Shown in pieces: positions 1 through 5,744 of a DNA stretch of 11,942 bases; position 1 is the stretch's first letter; the number at the start of each line of letters is the position of its first letter. The notes below the pieces were generated by a model that ran no database searches, was not told the origin of the DNA, and saw only the letters and a program-made list of their open reading frames with translations. This DNA comes from DASRHY01 sp046765875. Lineage in GTDB: Bacteria; Actinomycetota; Actinomycetes; Propionibacteriales; Kribbellaceae. A program made the position numbers and the translations under genes. The stretch spans positions 1 to 11,942 of the forward strand of contig JBKPSJ010000230.1 in assembly GCA_046765875.1 (NCBI GenBank), given 5' to 3'.

Positions 1-95
1 GGCTGCGGTGACGCTAACCAGGCTGCGGTGACGCTAACCAGGCTGCGGTGACGCTGGCCAGGCTGCGGTGACGCTAACCAGGCTGCGGGCACGCT
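1..95. repeat. 20-bp tandem repeat array, near-identical copies
   Basis: The 20-mer GGCTGCGGTGACGCTAACCA occurs exactly at 1-20, 21-40 and 61-80. At 41-60 it occurs with two changes (GGCCA for AACCA at the end). A more diverged copy follows at 81-100 (GGCTGCGGGCACGCTGAACA) and grades into the 209-bp repeat unit. The first base of the window is already in register, so the array probably continues to the left. The near identity of these copies, against the divergence of related 20-mers further right, suggests recent copy-number expansion. Confidence 0.95.
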
Positions 96-304
96 GAACA
101 AGGCGTGGTGGCCGTGAAACACCGCACTCCCTGTTCAACGCCACCACACCTTGTTCAACGCCACCTCCACTTGTTCCAGAGCGACTCGGGTTGTGACGTA
201 GCGGGCTGGGCGGCGAGAACGGGTGGAACGCGACCGACCCGAGGGAGCGAGGCTGCGATGACGCCGACCAGGCTCGGGCATGTTGAACAGGGTGCGGGCA
301 CGCT
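96..304. repeat. ~209-bp complex repeat, unit A
   Basis: First complete long repeat unit. By hand alignment it matches unit B (305-513) without gaps over 209 positions, with about 22 mismatches (roughly 89% identity). Its parts in order are: a forward 20-mer ending GTGAAACA; the 10-bp spacer CCGCACTCCC (122-131); inverted 20-mers starting TGTTC at 132, 152 and 172; a less repetitive middle; and forward 20-mers again from 251. The period is not a multiple of 3 and no conserved protein frame continues across units, so a coding role is unlikely. Confidence 0.92.
102..150. repeat. Inverted repeat / hairpin at the centre of unit A
   Basis: The left arm GGCGTGGTGGCCGTGAAACA (102-121) and the right arm TGTTCAACGCCACCACACC (132-150) are near reverse complements, with about three mismatches and one bulge, around the 10-nt spacer CCGCACTCCC. 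An overlapping alternative pairs 96-112 with 140-156 over 17 bp with one mismatch. Either fold would be a stable cruciform or RNA hairpin. No T-run follows, so an intrinsic terminator is not indicated. Confidence 0.8.
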
Positions 305-513
305 GAACAAGGCGTGGTGGCGGTGAAACACCGCACTCCCTGTTCGACGTCACCACACCTTGTTCAACGCCACCTCCGCCTGTTCCAGAGCGACGCAGGT
401 TGTGACCTAGCGCGCTCGGCGGCGACAGCAGGTGGCATGCGACCGACCCGTGGGAGCGAGGCTGCGGTGACGCCGACCAGGCTCGCGCATTTTGAACAGG
501 GTGCGGACCCGTT
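305..513. repeat. ~209-bp complex repeat, unit B
   Basis: Second complete unit, offset by exactly 209 bp from unit A. It has the same order of parts: a forward module at 311-330, spacer CCGCACTCCC at 331-340, inverted modules starting TGTTC at 341, 361 and 381, a variable middle, and forward modules again from 460. Substitutions are scattered rather than clustered, as expected for an older duplication. Confidence 0.92.
311..360. repeat. Inverted repeat / hairpin at the centre of unit B
   Basis: The arms 311-330 and 341-360 flank the same spacer CCGCACTCCC, with about four mismatches and one bulge. The alternative long stem pairs 305-321 with 349-365, with one mismatch and one G-T pair. The fold is kept in two units that differ at about 10% of positions, so the symmetric architecture is a property of the repeat itself. 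In unit C the long stem is visibly degraded. Confidence 0.75.
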
Positions 514-654
514 GAACAGGGTCACGTGGCGGTGAACACCGCATGCCCTGTACAACGTCACCACAGCTTGTTCAATGCCACCCCCGTCTGTTCCAGAGCG
601 ACCGATGTTGCTGGGTGGCCAGACCGGGTGGCATGCGACCGGGCCGTGGGAGCG
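514..654. repeat. ~209-bp complex repeat, truncated unit C
   Basis: Third, more diverged and shortened copy. Landmarks shared with unit B are the GAACA start, the spacer variant CCGCATGCCC (539-548), TGTTC-type inverted modules from about 549, TTCCAGAGCGAC, and the tail GGTGGCATGCGACCG followed by GTGGGAGCG. A small deletion lies in the middle, and the terminal forward 20-mers are absent. The copy ends about 7 bp before the start codon of the hexapeptide-repeat gene, so repeat sequence forms that gene's 5' flank and part of its ribosome binding region. Confidence 0.85.
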
Positions 655-661
655 TAGGGGG
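648..661 (+). promoter_or_regulatory. Ribosome binding region of the hexapeptide-repeat gene, partly within repeat C
   Basis: GGGAG (648-652) lies 9 nt before the ATG at 662, and a further AGGGGG (656-661) directly abuts it. The GTGGGAGCG part is the end of repeat unit C. Its counterpart in unit B (about 450-458) and the related GAGGGAGCG in unit A show that this sequence came from the repeat. This purine-rich site supports the start at 662 over the upstream in-frame ATGs at 575 and 605. Confidence 0.55.
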
Positions 662-1288
662 ATGCTGATCAGACATCGTGAGAAGACGCCGGTGGTCGAC
701 CCCACGGCTTATGTGGCGCCGAACGCCACCGTGGTTGGAGATGTGCGGATCGGGCGGCGGGCGCGGGTCATGTACGGCGCCGTGCTGGACGCAGAGGGAT
801 CGTCGATCACGGTGGGCGAGGCGACGATCGTCGCTGAGAACGCGGTGCTACGTGCGACCGCCGTCGCCGGTATACAGCGCCCGGTCGTCCTCGGTGACCA
901 CGTGTTCGTCGGCCCGCAGACCACGCTGCTCGGCTGCGACATCGGCCGGTGCGTCTACTTCGGCACCGGCGCGACCGTCCTGCAAGGTGCTCGGCTGGGT
1001 GCCGGTGCCGTCGTCGCCGTTGGTGCGCTCGTGCACGCCGATGCGGTGCTGCCGGACGAGTTCTTCGTCGCGCCCATGACGGTTGCCGTGGGCAACCCGG
1101 TACGAGTGGTGACGCCGGATCGGGTCGAGGAGATGACTGACGCGGTACGGCAGGTCAACTTCGCCGCGGCCGCGTTCGGTATCGAGACCGACTGGGAGGA
1201 CCGGATCACCCGATACGAACAGATCGCCGAGGTGCGTAGCCAGGAGTTCGCCGCCCACGTCGACGACGAGATCATCAGCCCTGGCTGA
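662..1288 (+). CDS. Gamma-carbonic anhydrase family hexapeptide-repeat protein lacking the zinc histidines
   Basis: The 208-residue product has the left-handed beta-helix of the gamma-carbonic anhydrase/YrdA family: hexapeptide turns from about residue 11 (PTAYVAPNATVVGDVRIG) to about 145, then a C-terminal helical tail (about 152-200). Length and order fit the family. In YrdA-type enzymes zinc is bound by three histidines in VLH and GHxxMLHGC contexts. The aligned positions here read VLR (R64), VGP (P85) and LLGC (L90), so all three ligands are gone. H80 lies in GDH and is not at a ligand position. A trimeric scaffold, a small-molecule-binding protein or an enzyme with another chemistry is more likely than a carbonic anhydrase; a hexapeptide acyltransferase is the other option. 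The start at 662 is chosen for its ribosome binding site and because the family begins a few residues before the PTAYV segment. The stop overlaps the convergent tadG-like gene by 14 nt. Confidence 0.88.
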   Translation: MLIRHREKTPVVDPTAYVAPNATVVGDVRIGRRARVMYGAVLDAEGSSITVGEATIVAENAVLRATAVAGIQRPVVLGDHVFVGPQTTLLGCDIGRCVYFGTGATVLQGARLGAGAVVAVGALVHADAVLPDEFFVAPMTVAVGNPVRVVTPDRVEEMTDAVRQVNFAAAAFGIETDWEDRITRYEQIAEVRSQEFAAHVDDEIISPG

Positions 1289-1685
1289 GCACGGACGAGC
1301 TGTCGGCGGAGACGGTCGCGGTGCTAGACGTGCCGGGCATCACCAAGGGCAAGGCGACGACGGCTTGGAGGTGAACGGTCACCTCGGCACCGGCGACGGT
1401 CACTGCCCAGGTCAGGTTGGCGTAGCCACCTCGGTCGACCGAGTCCAGGTAGGCGGCGACCTTGTGCTCGGCGGCGGACTGGCTGAGCTCGATGCCGTCG
1501 GCAACGATCGAGTCGGACACGCCGCGAGTGCCGGCCAGAGCGGCTCCGTCGGCGAGTTGGGCCAGGTCGCGGCGTACCAGGAAGGCTTTGGAGGCATCGG
1601 TCACCACCGCCAGCAGGAGCAGCACAATCGCGGTGAAGCCGATGATCAGCAAGGTGAGCTGGCCGCGTTCGTCCCGGGTCTTCAT
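1275..1685 (-). CDS. TadG-like pilus assembly protein (Tad N-terminal domain)
   Basis: 136 residues. A short basic N-terminus (KTRDERG) is followed by one hydrophobic segment (about 10-28, rich in L, I and V) and then TDASKAFLVRRDLAQLADGA, a typical start of the putative Flp pilus-assembly TadE/G-like domain. The rest is a short extracytoplasmic domain ending in a Ser/Thr-rich tail. This is far shorter than proteobacterial TadG, which adds a large C-terminal domain, but similar in layout to actinobacterial TadG-like proteins. The start at 1685 is chosen because ATG overlaps the upstream stop as ATGA, and the upstream extension has no family character. It is the last gene of the tad operon and overlaps the convergent gene by 14 nt. 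It probably acts as a minor pilin-like or envelope-spanning component. Confidence 0.8.
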   Translation of the reverse strand: MKTRDERGQLTLLIIGFTAIVLLLLAVVTDASKAFLVRRDLAQLADGAALAGTRGVSDSIVADGIELSQSAAEHKVAAYLDSVDRGGYANLTWAVTVAGAEVTVHLQAVVALPLVMPGTSSTATVSADSSSVLSQG

Positions 1686-2119
1686 GAGCCGCCCGCGGCG
1701 CAGAACTGGCAGTACGTCTCGACGTGCCGGGCCGTCACTCGGATCGACGGCCGGTCGTCGCCGATGACGTCGGGCAGCAGCGGGAGTGGGACCTGCGTTT
1801 GCAGCCGTACCGTCACGATCGAGCCCGGTTGCAGACAAGCCGGGTCGCATGTGATGTCGAGGTCCGACGGTACGATCTGAACGCCTTGATCGGCCATCGC
1901 CACCTTCGCCGCTTCTAACGCCCGCTCGCGGGCGACGTCCTCACCCTCGCCGCGCTGGACGAGTATGAAGGCCCGCCCGGCGGCATGAGCCGCGGCGGTC
2001 GCGCCGTACGCGTGCCGCTGGACGTCGAAGACGGCGAGGATCACGTACAGCAGCGGGAGCAGCAACAGGATCGCGAGCCACGAGAACTCCACAACCGCAT
2101 TGCCGCGTTGATCCCTCAC
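1682..2119 (-). CDS. TadE-like minor pseudopilin with four cysteines
   Basis: 145 residues. The N-terminus DQRG is followed by NAVVEFSWLAILLLLPLL, a class III-type prepilin signal: Gly before the cleavage point, then E at +5 and F at +6. It continues as a hydrophobic helix (about 8-31) and an extracytoplasmic domain. TadE-type proteins are thought to be cleaved by a prepilin peptidase and to act as minor pseudopilins. The mature domain holds two cysteine pairs, C91/C95 (CDPAC) and C137/C140 (CQFC), which could form disulfides outside the cell. The GTG start at 2119 overlaps the upstream TGA as GTGA. A strong GAGGAGG (minus strand, 2124-2130) lies 4 nt upstream. Confidence 0.83.
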   Translation of the reverse strand: MRDQRGNAVVEFSWLAILLLLPLLYVILAVFDVQRHAYGATAAAHAAGRAFILVQRGEGEDVARERALEAAKVAMADQGVQIVPSDLDITCDPACLQPGSIVTVRLQTQVPLPLLPDVIGDDRPSIRVTARHVETYCQFCAAGGS

Positions 2120-2499
2120 GGCACCTCCTCGATGCCGTGGCCGCGAACGGTGAACTCGACCGACGGACCCCAGAGGCCAAGGGCCGGCATATGACCGTGG
2201 ACCACGATCTCGACCGCCGGACGGCCGTCGACGTCGATGGTGTGCGCCTCCACCGAGTCGATCAGTCGTGCCGAGACAGCGCCCGCGATCATCGACTCGG
2301 TCCGCGCAACGCCGTCGTCGGGTCCGCGGTCGGCGGTCGCCGCCAGCCGTGCTCCGTCGGACGCGGCCGCGATCACCGTGGTACGGACGTACAGGAACAG
2401 CCCGACTTGCAATACGCCAAGGAACAACGGCACCACGATCACCGAGACGAGCACGAAGTCGACGACCGCCGACCCCCGCTCGGAACGCAGCCTGGTCAC
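2116..2499 (-). CDS. TadE-like minor pseudopilin
   Basis: 127 residues. SERG is followed by SAVVDFVLVSVIVVPLFLG, again a prepilin-like signal with Gly before the cut and an acidic residue (D) at +5 and F at +6. A single hydrophobic helix (about 11-37) leads into the conserved-looking YVRTTVIAAASDGARLAA segment and a small beta-rich C-terminal domain. The frame stays open upstream, but the GTG at 2499 is preferred: it makes a GTGA overlap with the preceding stop and places the signal at residue 9. Family role: minor pseudopilin of the Tad pilus. Its paralogue is the next gene downstream. Confidence 0.82.
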   Translation of the reverse strand: MTRLRSERGSAVVDFVLVSVIVVPLFLGVLQVGLFLYVRTTVIAAASDGARLAATADRGPDDGVARTESMIAGAVSARLIDSVEAHTIDVDGRPAVEIVVHGHMPALGLWGPSVEFTVRGHGIEEVP

Positions 2500-2675
2500 A
2501 GGTTCACAAGGTCCATCGCGTGTTCGAAGATCGAGGTGAGCTGGGGCTTGGCGACCGCGAGCAGTGCCGCCACGAGTCCAGCGGTCATCAGCGTGATCAA
2601 GACCCACCCGGGTACGTCGCCACGCTCGGACTCGGCCAGCCGCGGCGCAAGTAACCATGTCAACAACCTCGACAT
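2496..2675 (-). CDS. Small pilin-like membrane protein of the Tad operon
   Basis: 59 residues. An N-terminal stretch with basic residues (MSRLLTWLLAPRLAESERG) is followed by DVPGWVLITLMTAGLVAALL, a hydrophobic segment (about 21-42), and a short tail (AKPQLTSIFEHAMDLVNL). Size and position between tadC and tadE match a Flp-type pilin. However, the +5/+6 Glu-Tyr expected of Flp pilins is replaced by W and V. Similar small ERGDxPGW proteins occur, as I remember it, in other actinobacterial Tad loci; this is not verified here. The start at 2675 is chosen for GAGGAG (minus strand, 2684-2689) 8 nt upstream. The alternative ATG at 2696 overlaps the tadC stop as ATGA and would add seven residues, but has a poor ribosome site. 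Confidence 0.72.
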   Translation of the reverse strand: MSRLLTWLLAPRLAESERGDVPGWVLITLMTAGLVAALLAVAKPQLTSIFEHAMDLVNL

Positions 2676-2683
2676 ATGCAAAT

Positions 2684-2689
2684 CTCCTC
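2684..2689 (-). promoter_or_regulatory. Strong Shine-Dalgarno site deciding the start of the pilin-like gene
   Basis: GAGGAG on the minus strand, 8 nt before ATG 2675. It is among the best ribosome sites in the tad operon, in keeping with a structural subunit needed in larger amounts than the export machinery. Confidence 0.6.
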
Positions 2690-2692
2690 GGA

Positions 2693-3631
2693 TCATCCGG
2701 CAATCAGTTGAATGCCGACCACGCCTGGATAGAACGCAAACACCACCGTGACCGGCAGCACCAGAAAGACCACCGGCACCATCATCAGGACTTCGCGCCG
2801 AGCACCGGACTCGATCAGTTCGCGCTTGTTCGCCTCGCGAATGTCGCCAGCCTGGGCGCGAAGCACGTCGGCCAATGGCGTACCGCGTTCCAACGCCACT
2901 GCCAGCCCATCGGCGAAGCGGGACAGCGCGATCAGCCCCGTCCGCTCGGCCAGCCGATCCAGCGCACGGACCAGTGGGTCGCCGGTGCGGGTCGCGGCCA
3001 GCACTCTTTGCAACTCAAGAGACAGCTCGCCACGGCAGGACCGTGCGACCCGGTCCAATGCGGCGGCTGGACCCTCACCTGCAGCCACAGCCAGTGCGAG
3101 CAACTCGGCCACGGTCGGCAGTTCGGCGAGCAGACGACGTTCGCGGCGCTTCACCTGCGAGGACAGGTACGTGTCGCGCGACAGTACGCCGAGCGTGCCC
3201 GCAACCGCGCAGAACAAGGCGAGGCCGACCGGGTTCCTGGCACCCGCCGACAAGGCGACGAGCGACACCAGCAGGGCAACACCGAATCCGGCGGCACCCC
3301 ACAGGACCTGCTCTATCCGGAACTCCTCGACGGTTCGCTCGATACCCGCGCGGGCCAGCCGCCGGCGGATCGATGCGGTGCCACCGAGCAACCGCTCGAG
3401 CCGGGACGCACCACTACGCAGCGACGGCTCGAACATCCGGAACACCGCGTAGAACGGTGAGCTCGACTCGACCGGGGTGAACGGAGCCGGCGCCCAGGCC
3501 AGGTCACGCAGGTACGGCGAGATCCGCTCGTCCACCGGCGGTCGGCGCAAGAACGGCATCCGGCGTACCACGAGCAGCAGGCTCAGCCCGAACGCCGTGC
3601 CGAGGATCGCACCAGTCAGCCAGGGGCTCAT
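2693..3631 (-). CDS. tadC: TadC-type inner-membrane platform protein (T2SSF domain)
   Basis: 312 residues. One N-terminal membrane segment (about 6-22) is followed by a cytoplasmic stretch, two adjacent membrane segments (about 108-128 and 134-151), and a type II secretion F domain (about 165-300). That domain contains ELPTVAELLALAVAAGEG, the later GTPLADVLRAQAGD segment and a final hydrophobic segment (about 282-303). Together with TadB it should form the integral-membrane platform that couples the TadA ATPase to pilin polymerisation. The start at 3631 gives an ATGA overlap with the tadB stop; the longer open frame upstream overlaps tadB and is a shadow. The N-terminal half is less conserved, as is usual for TadC. 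Confidence 0.87.
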   Translation of the reverse strand: MSPWLTGAILGTAFGLSLLLVVRRMPFLRRPPVDERISPYLRDLAWAPAPFTPVESSSPFYAVFRMFEPSLRSGASRLERLLGGTASIRRRLARAGIERTVEEFRIEQVLWGAAGFGVALLVSLVALSAGARNPVGLALFCAVAGTLGVLSRDTYLSSQVKRRERRLLAELPTVAELLALAVAAGEGPAAALDRVARSCRGELSLELQRVLAATRTGDPLVRALDRLAERTGLIALSRFADGLAVALERGTPLADVLRAQAGDIREANKRELIESGARREVLMMVPVVFLVLPVTVVFAFYPGVVGIQLIAG

Positions 3632-4488
3632 CGCAACACCCGCTCCGGCTGCGGCAACCGACCGATCCGCAACATCAACCGGTACGCCACAACGCAGACC
3701 ACTGCTCCGCCCGCCAGGATCATCGCCCCGGTCGCCGAGTTGTACCGGGCGATCACCTCGCGCTGGAACGACAGCATGCCCAGCACCAGCCACGGCGCCG
3801 CCACCGCGACCCGGGCACCGTTCAGCATCCAGGCCTGCCGCGACTCCAACTCCGACCGGGTCCGCGCGTCCTCGCGGAGGAAGCCGGACAACGACCGCAA
3901 CAGCCGGCCCAGATCACCGCCACCCACCTCACGCGCGATCCGCAGCGCCTCGACCACCCGATCGCCGACCGGGTCAGCCAGCCGCGTTTTCAACCGATCG
4001 AGCGAATCCGCGAACCGTCCGGTCGACGCATAGTCGGAGCCGAATCGGCGGAACGCATCGCGCAGGGGCTCCGGCCCACGCTCGCCGACCTGGCCCAGCG
4101 CCTCCGACAGCGACAGCCCGGCCCGGACGGCCGAGGCAATGTTATCGACCACGTCCGGCCACAGCTCCCGGAACTCGGCATGCCGCCGGCGCGCCCGCCC
4201 GCGCAACAGCGCCACCGGCGCCGCGCCGGCCAGGACGCCAAAGACAAGTCCGACCGGTAGCGCACCAGAGATCCCGCCCATCAGCACAAGCCCGATCAAC
4301 CCGACCAGCACGCAGGCACCGATGAATGCTCCCGGCGAGACACCCTCCACACCAGCGGTCGCGAGCAGGTCGCGGCTGCCACGAATCAGCCGGCCCTCGG
4401 TCGGCTCGCGAGACCATTGCGGTACTGCAAATGACCACACGATGAGCAGTACGCCGACCCCGAACACCAGGCCGAGCAACAACCCCAT
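3628..4488 (-). CDS. tadB: TadB-type inner-membrane platform protein (T2SSF domain)
   Basis: 286 residues. A membrane segment at about 3-20 is followed by a cytoplasmic linker, a membrane hairpin (about 55-95), a cytoplasmic T2SSF domain (about 105-225) and two C-terminal membrane segments (about 223-240 and 253-272). The T2SSF domain contains ELWPDVVDNIASAVRAGLSL, and a later helix holds AREVGGGDLGRLLRSLSGFL. This is the paralogue and partner of TadC and is expected to contact the TadA hexamer. The ATG at 4488 shares its first base with the tadA stop (TGATG), and GAGGTGG (minus strand, 4495-4501) sits 6 nt upstream. The longer open frame to 4869 overlaps tadA and has no family features. Confidence 0.87.
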   Translation of the reverse strand: MGLLLGLVFGVGVLLIVWSFAVPQWSREPTEGRLIRGSRDLLATAGVEGVSPGAFIGACVLVGLIGLVLMGGISGALPVGLVFGVLAGAAPVALLRGRARRRHAEFRELWPDVVDNIASAVRAGLSLSEALGQVGERGPEPLRDAFRRFGSDYASTGRFADSLDRLKTRLADPVGDRVVEALRIAREVGGGDLGRLLRSLSGFLREDARTRSELESRQAWMLNGARVAVAAPWLVLGMLSFQREVIARYNSATGAMILAGGAVVCVVAYRLMLRIGRLPQPERVLR

Positions 4489-5744
4489 CAAGCACCACCT
4501 CGCAGCAGCGCGTGCGGCGAGTATCCGGCCTGCTCGAATCGTTCCGGATGGGGTAACTGACCCTCGGCCCGGACCAACTGGCCCTCGAGGCTCTGGAACA
4601 CAGTCTCGGTCTCGATGATCTGGTCCTCGATGCGCCCGCCGACCGCGACGATCTCGCGTACCCGCCGCTGGCCATCGCCTCTGAACCCGAGATGTACGAC
4701 CAGATCCACACACGCCGCCACCGTCGGCAGTACGAAGCGAGACCCGATGTTCTCCCCTGCAAGCAACGGCAGAGTGCACATCTTGGCCAGGGATTCCCGC
4801 GCCGAATTCGCGTGGATTGTGCATAGCCCGGGGAGGCCTGAGTTCAAAGCCAGCAACAGATCCAGGCACTCCTCGCCCCGGACCTCGCCGACGATCAGGC
4901 GGGACGGGCGCATCCGCAACGACTCCTTGACCAGGTCGCGCAGCCGGACCTCACCGGTGCCCTCCAGACCGGCCTGCCTGGTCTGCAGGGCCACCCAATC
5001 CGGAATCGGCAGCCTGATCTCAAAGACCTCCTCGCAGGAGATCACGCGTTCGCTACCGGGGATCGAACCCGCGAGCGCATTCAGCATCGTTGTCTTGCCT
5101 GCCTGCGTTCCCCCAGAAACGAGAATGTTCAGACCGGCGACGACCGACGCGTCGAGGACGGCGGCCGCGTGCGGCGTGATCGAACCGAGCCCGACCAGAT
5201 CGGCCAGCCGAGAGGCGCGGACGGTGAACTTGCGGATGTTGATCGCCGCGTGCCGAGACGTGATGCCGCCGAGGACGATGTGCACCCGGCTGCCGTCCGG
5301 GAGTCGCGCGTCGGTGAACGGCTGCGAGAGGTCCACGCGACGGCCGGTGGTCTTGAGCATCCGCTCGACCAGGTCGGCGACCTCTTCCTCGGTCAGCAGG
5401 GTCGTGGTCAGCTCATGCCTGCCGCCGCGGGCGATGAACACCCGCGACGGCTCGTTGATCCAGATCTCTTCGATTTCCGGGTCGTCCAGATAACGCTGGA
5501 GCGGACCGAACCCGGCGACCCGGTCGAGTACCTCGCGGCCGACGGCGCCGGCGTCCTCCAGCGGAGGGACGATGCCGGTGAGGCTGCGATCGTCGTACTC
5601 GCGCAGCACGGCGTGCAGGATCGAGCGGACTCCGGCCGGGTCGCGGAGCGGGTCGATTCCCTCGCCGCGGACCAGGTCGCGAACCTGTGCGTCGATGATC
5701 TCCACCGCGGTCTCCCGGCGCGTCGCGATCCCGTCGGCAGTCAT
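4488..5744 (-). CDS. tadA: TadA/CpaF-type pilus assembly ATPase
   Basis: 418 residues, a usual length for TadA/CpaF (secretion ATPase family, GspE/VirB11 superfamily). The N-terminal domain carries FGPLQRYLDDPEIEEIWIN (79-97). The C-terminal domain carries the Walker A motif GGTQAGKT (211-218, K217), an acidic CEE segment (237-239) in the Asp-box region, Walker B LIVGEVRGEE (283-292, E287) and the His box CTIHANS (308-314). The common Walker A form in this family is GGTGTGKT; here Q214 and A215 replace G and T, while the catalytic K and T remain. It should hexamerise on the cytoplasmic face and drive pilus assembly through TadB and TadC. It is the first gene of the operon. GGGGAG lies 3 nt before the ATG. 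No tadZ lies upstream; the next gene is divergent. Confidence 0.93.
   Translation of the reverse strand: MTADGIATRRETAVEIIDAQVRDLVRGEGIDPLRDPAGVRSILHAVLREYDDRSLTGIVPPLEDAGAVGREVLDRVAGFGPLQRYLDDPEIEEIWINEPSRVFIARGGRHELTTTLLTEEEVADLVERMLKTTGRRVDLSQPFTDARLPDGSRVHIVLGGITSRHAAINIRKFTVRASRLADLVGLGSITPHAAAVLDASVVAGLNILVSGGTQAGKTTMLNALAGSIPGSERVISCEEVFEIRLPIPDWVALQTRQAGLEGTGEVRLRDLVKESLRMRPSRLIVGEVRGEECLDLLLALNSGLPGLCTIHANSARESLAKMCTLPLLAGENIGSRFVLPTVAACVDLVVHLGFRGDGQRRVREIVAVGGRIEDQIIETETVFQSLEGQLVRAEGQLPHPERFEQAGYSPHALLRGGA

Noticed and set aside
96..156. Intrinsic terminator at the unit A hairpin
   Set aside because: A strong stem is present, but no T-run follows on either strand and there is no upstream gene in the window to terminate.
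105..535. Two 73-residue plus-strand ORFs (105-326 and 314-535) with similar sequence beginning MVAVKHRTPCST
   Set aside because: They are the same frame read through repeat units A and B, overlap each other, and carry no ribosome site or known domain. Similarity follows from the DNA repeat. The shared 22-residue tail (MTPTRL to WWR) is also explained this way.
1..600. CRISPR array
   Set aside because: The 20-bp units are contiguous without unique spacers, the longer period is 209 bp, and no cas genes are present.
96..600. LexA/SOS boxes because of many GAACA and TGTTC half-sites
   Set aside because: Actinobacterial LexA boxes need GAAC and GTTC about 4 bp apart. Here the half-sites belong to 20-bp modules, and facing pairs are separated by a longer arm plus a 10-bp spacer.
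575..661. N-terminal extension of the hexapeptide-repeat protein from ATG 575
   Set aside because: The 29 extra residues are encoded by repeat unit C and lack family similarity. ATG 662 has a purine-rich ribosome site and the normal family N-terminus.
34..705. Minus-strand ORFs of 73-113 residues across the repeat region
   Set aside because: Low-complexity Arg/Pro/Ser-rich products of repeat DNA that overlap the plus-strand gene at 662. No conserved features.
2657..3460. Long plus-strand ORFs opposite the tad genes (for example 2657-3460 and 3477-4325)
   Set aside because: Shadow frames of high-GC coding DNA; the minus-strand products have clear Tad domains and operon overlaps.
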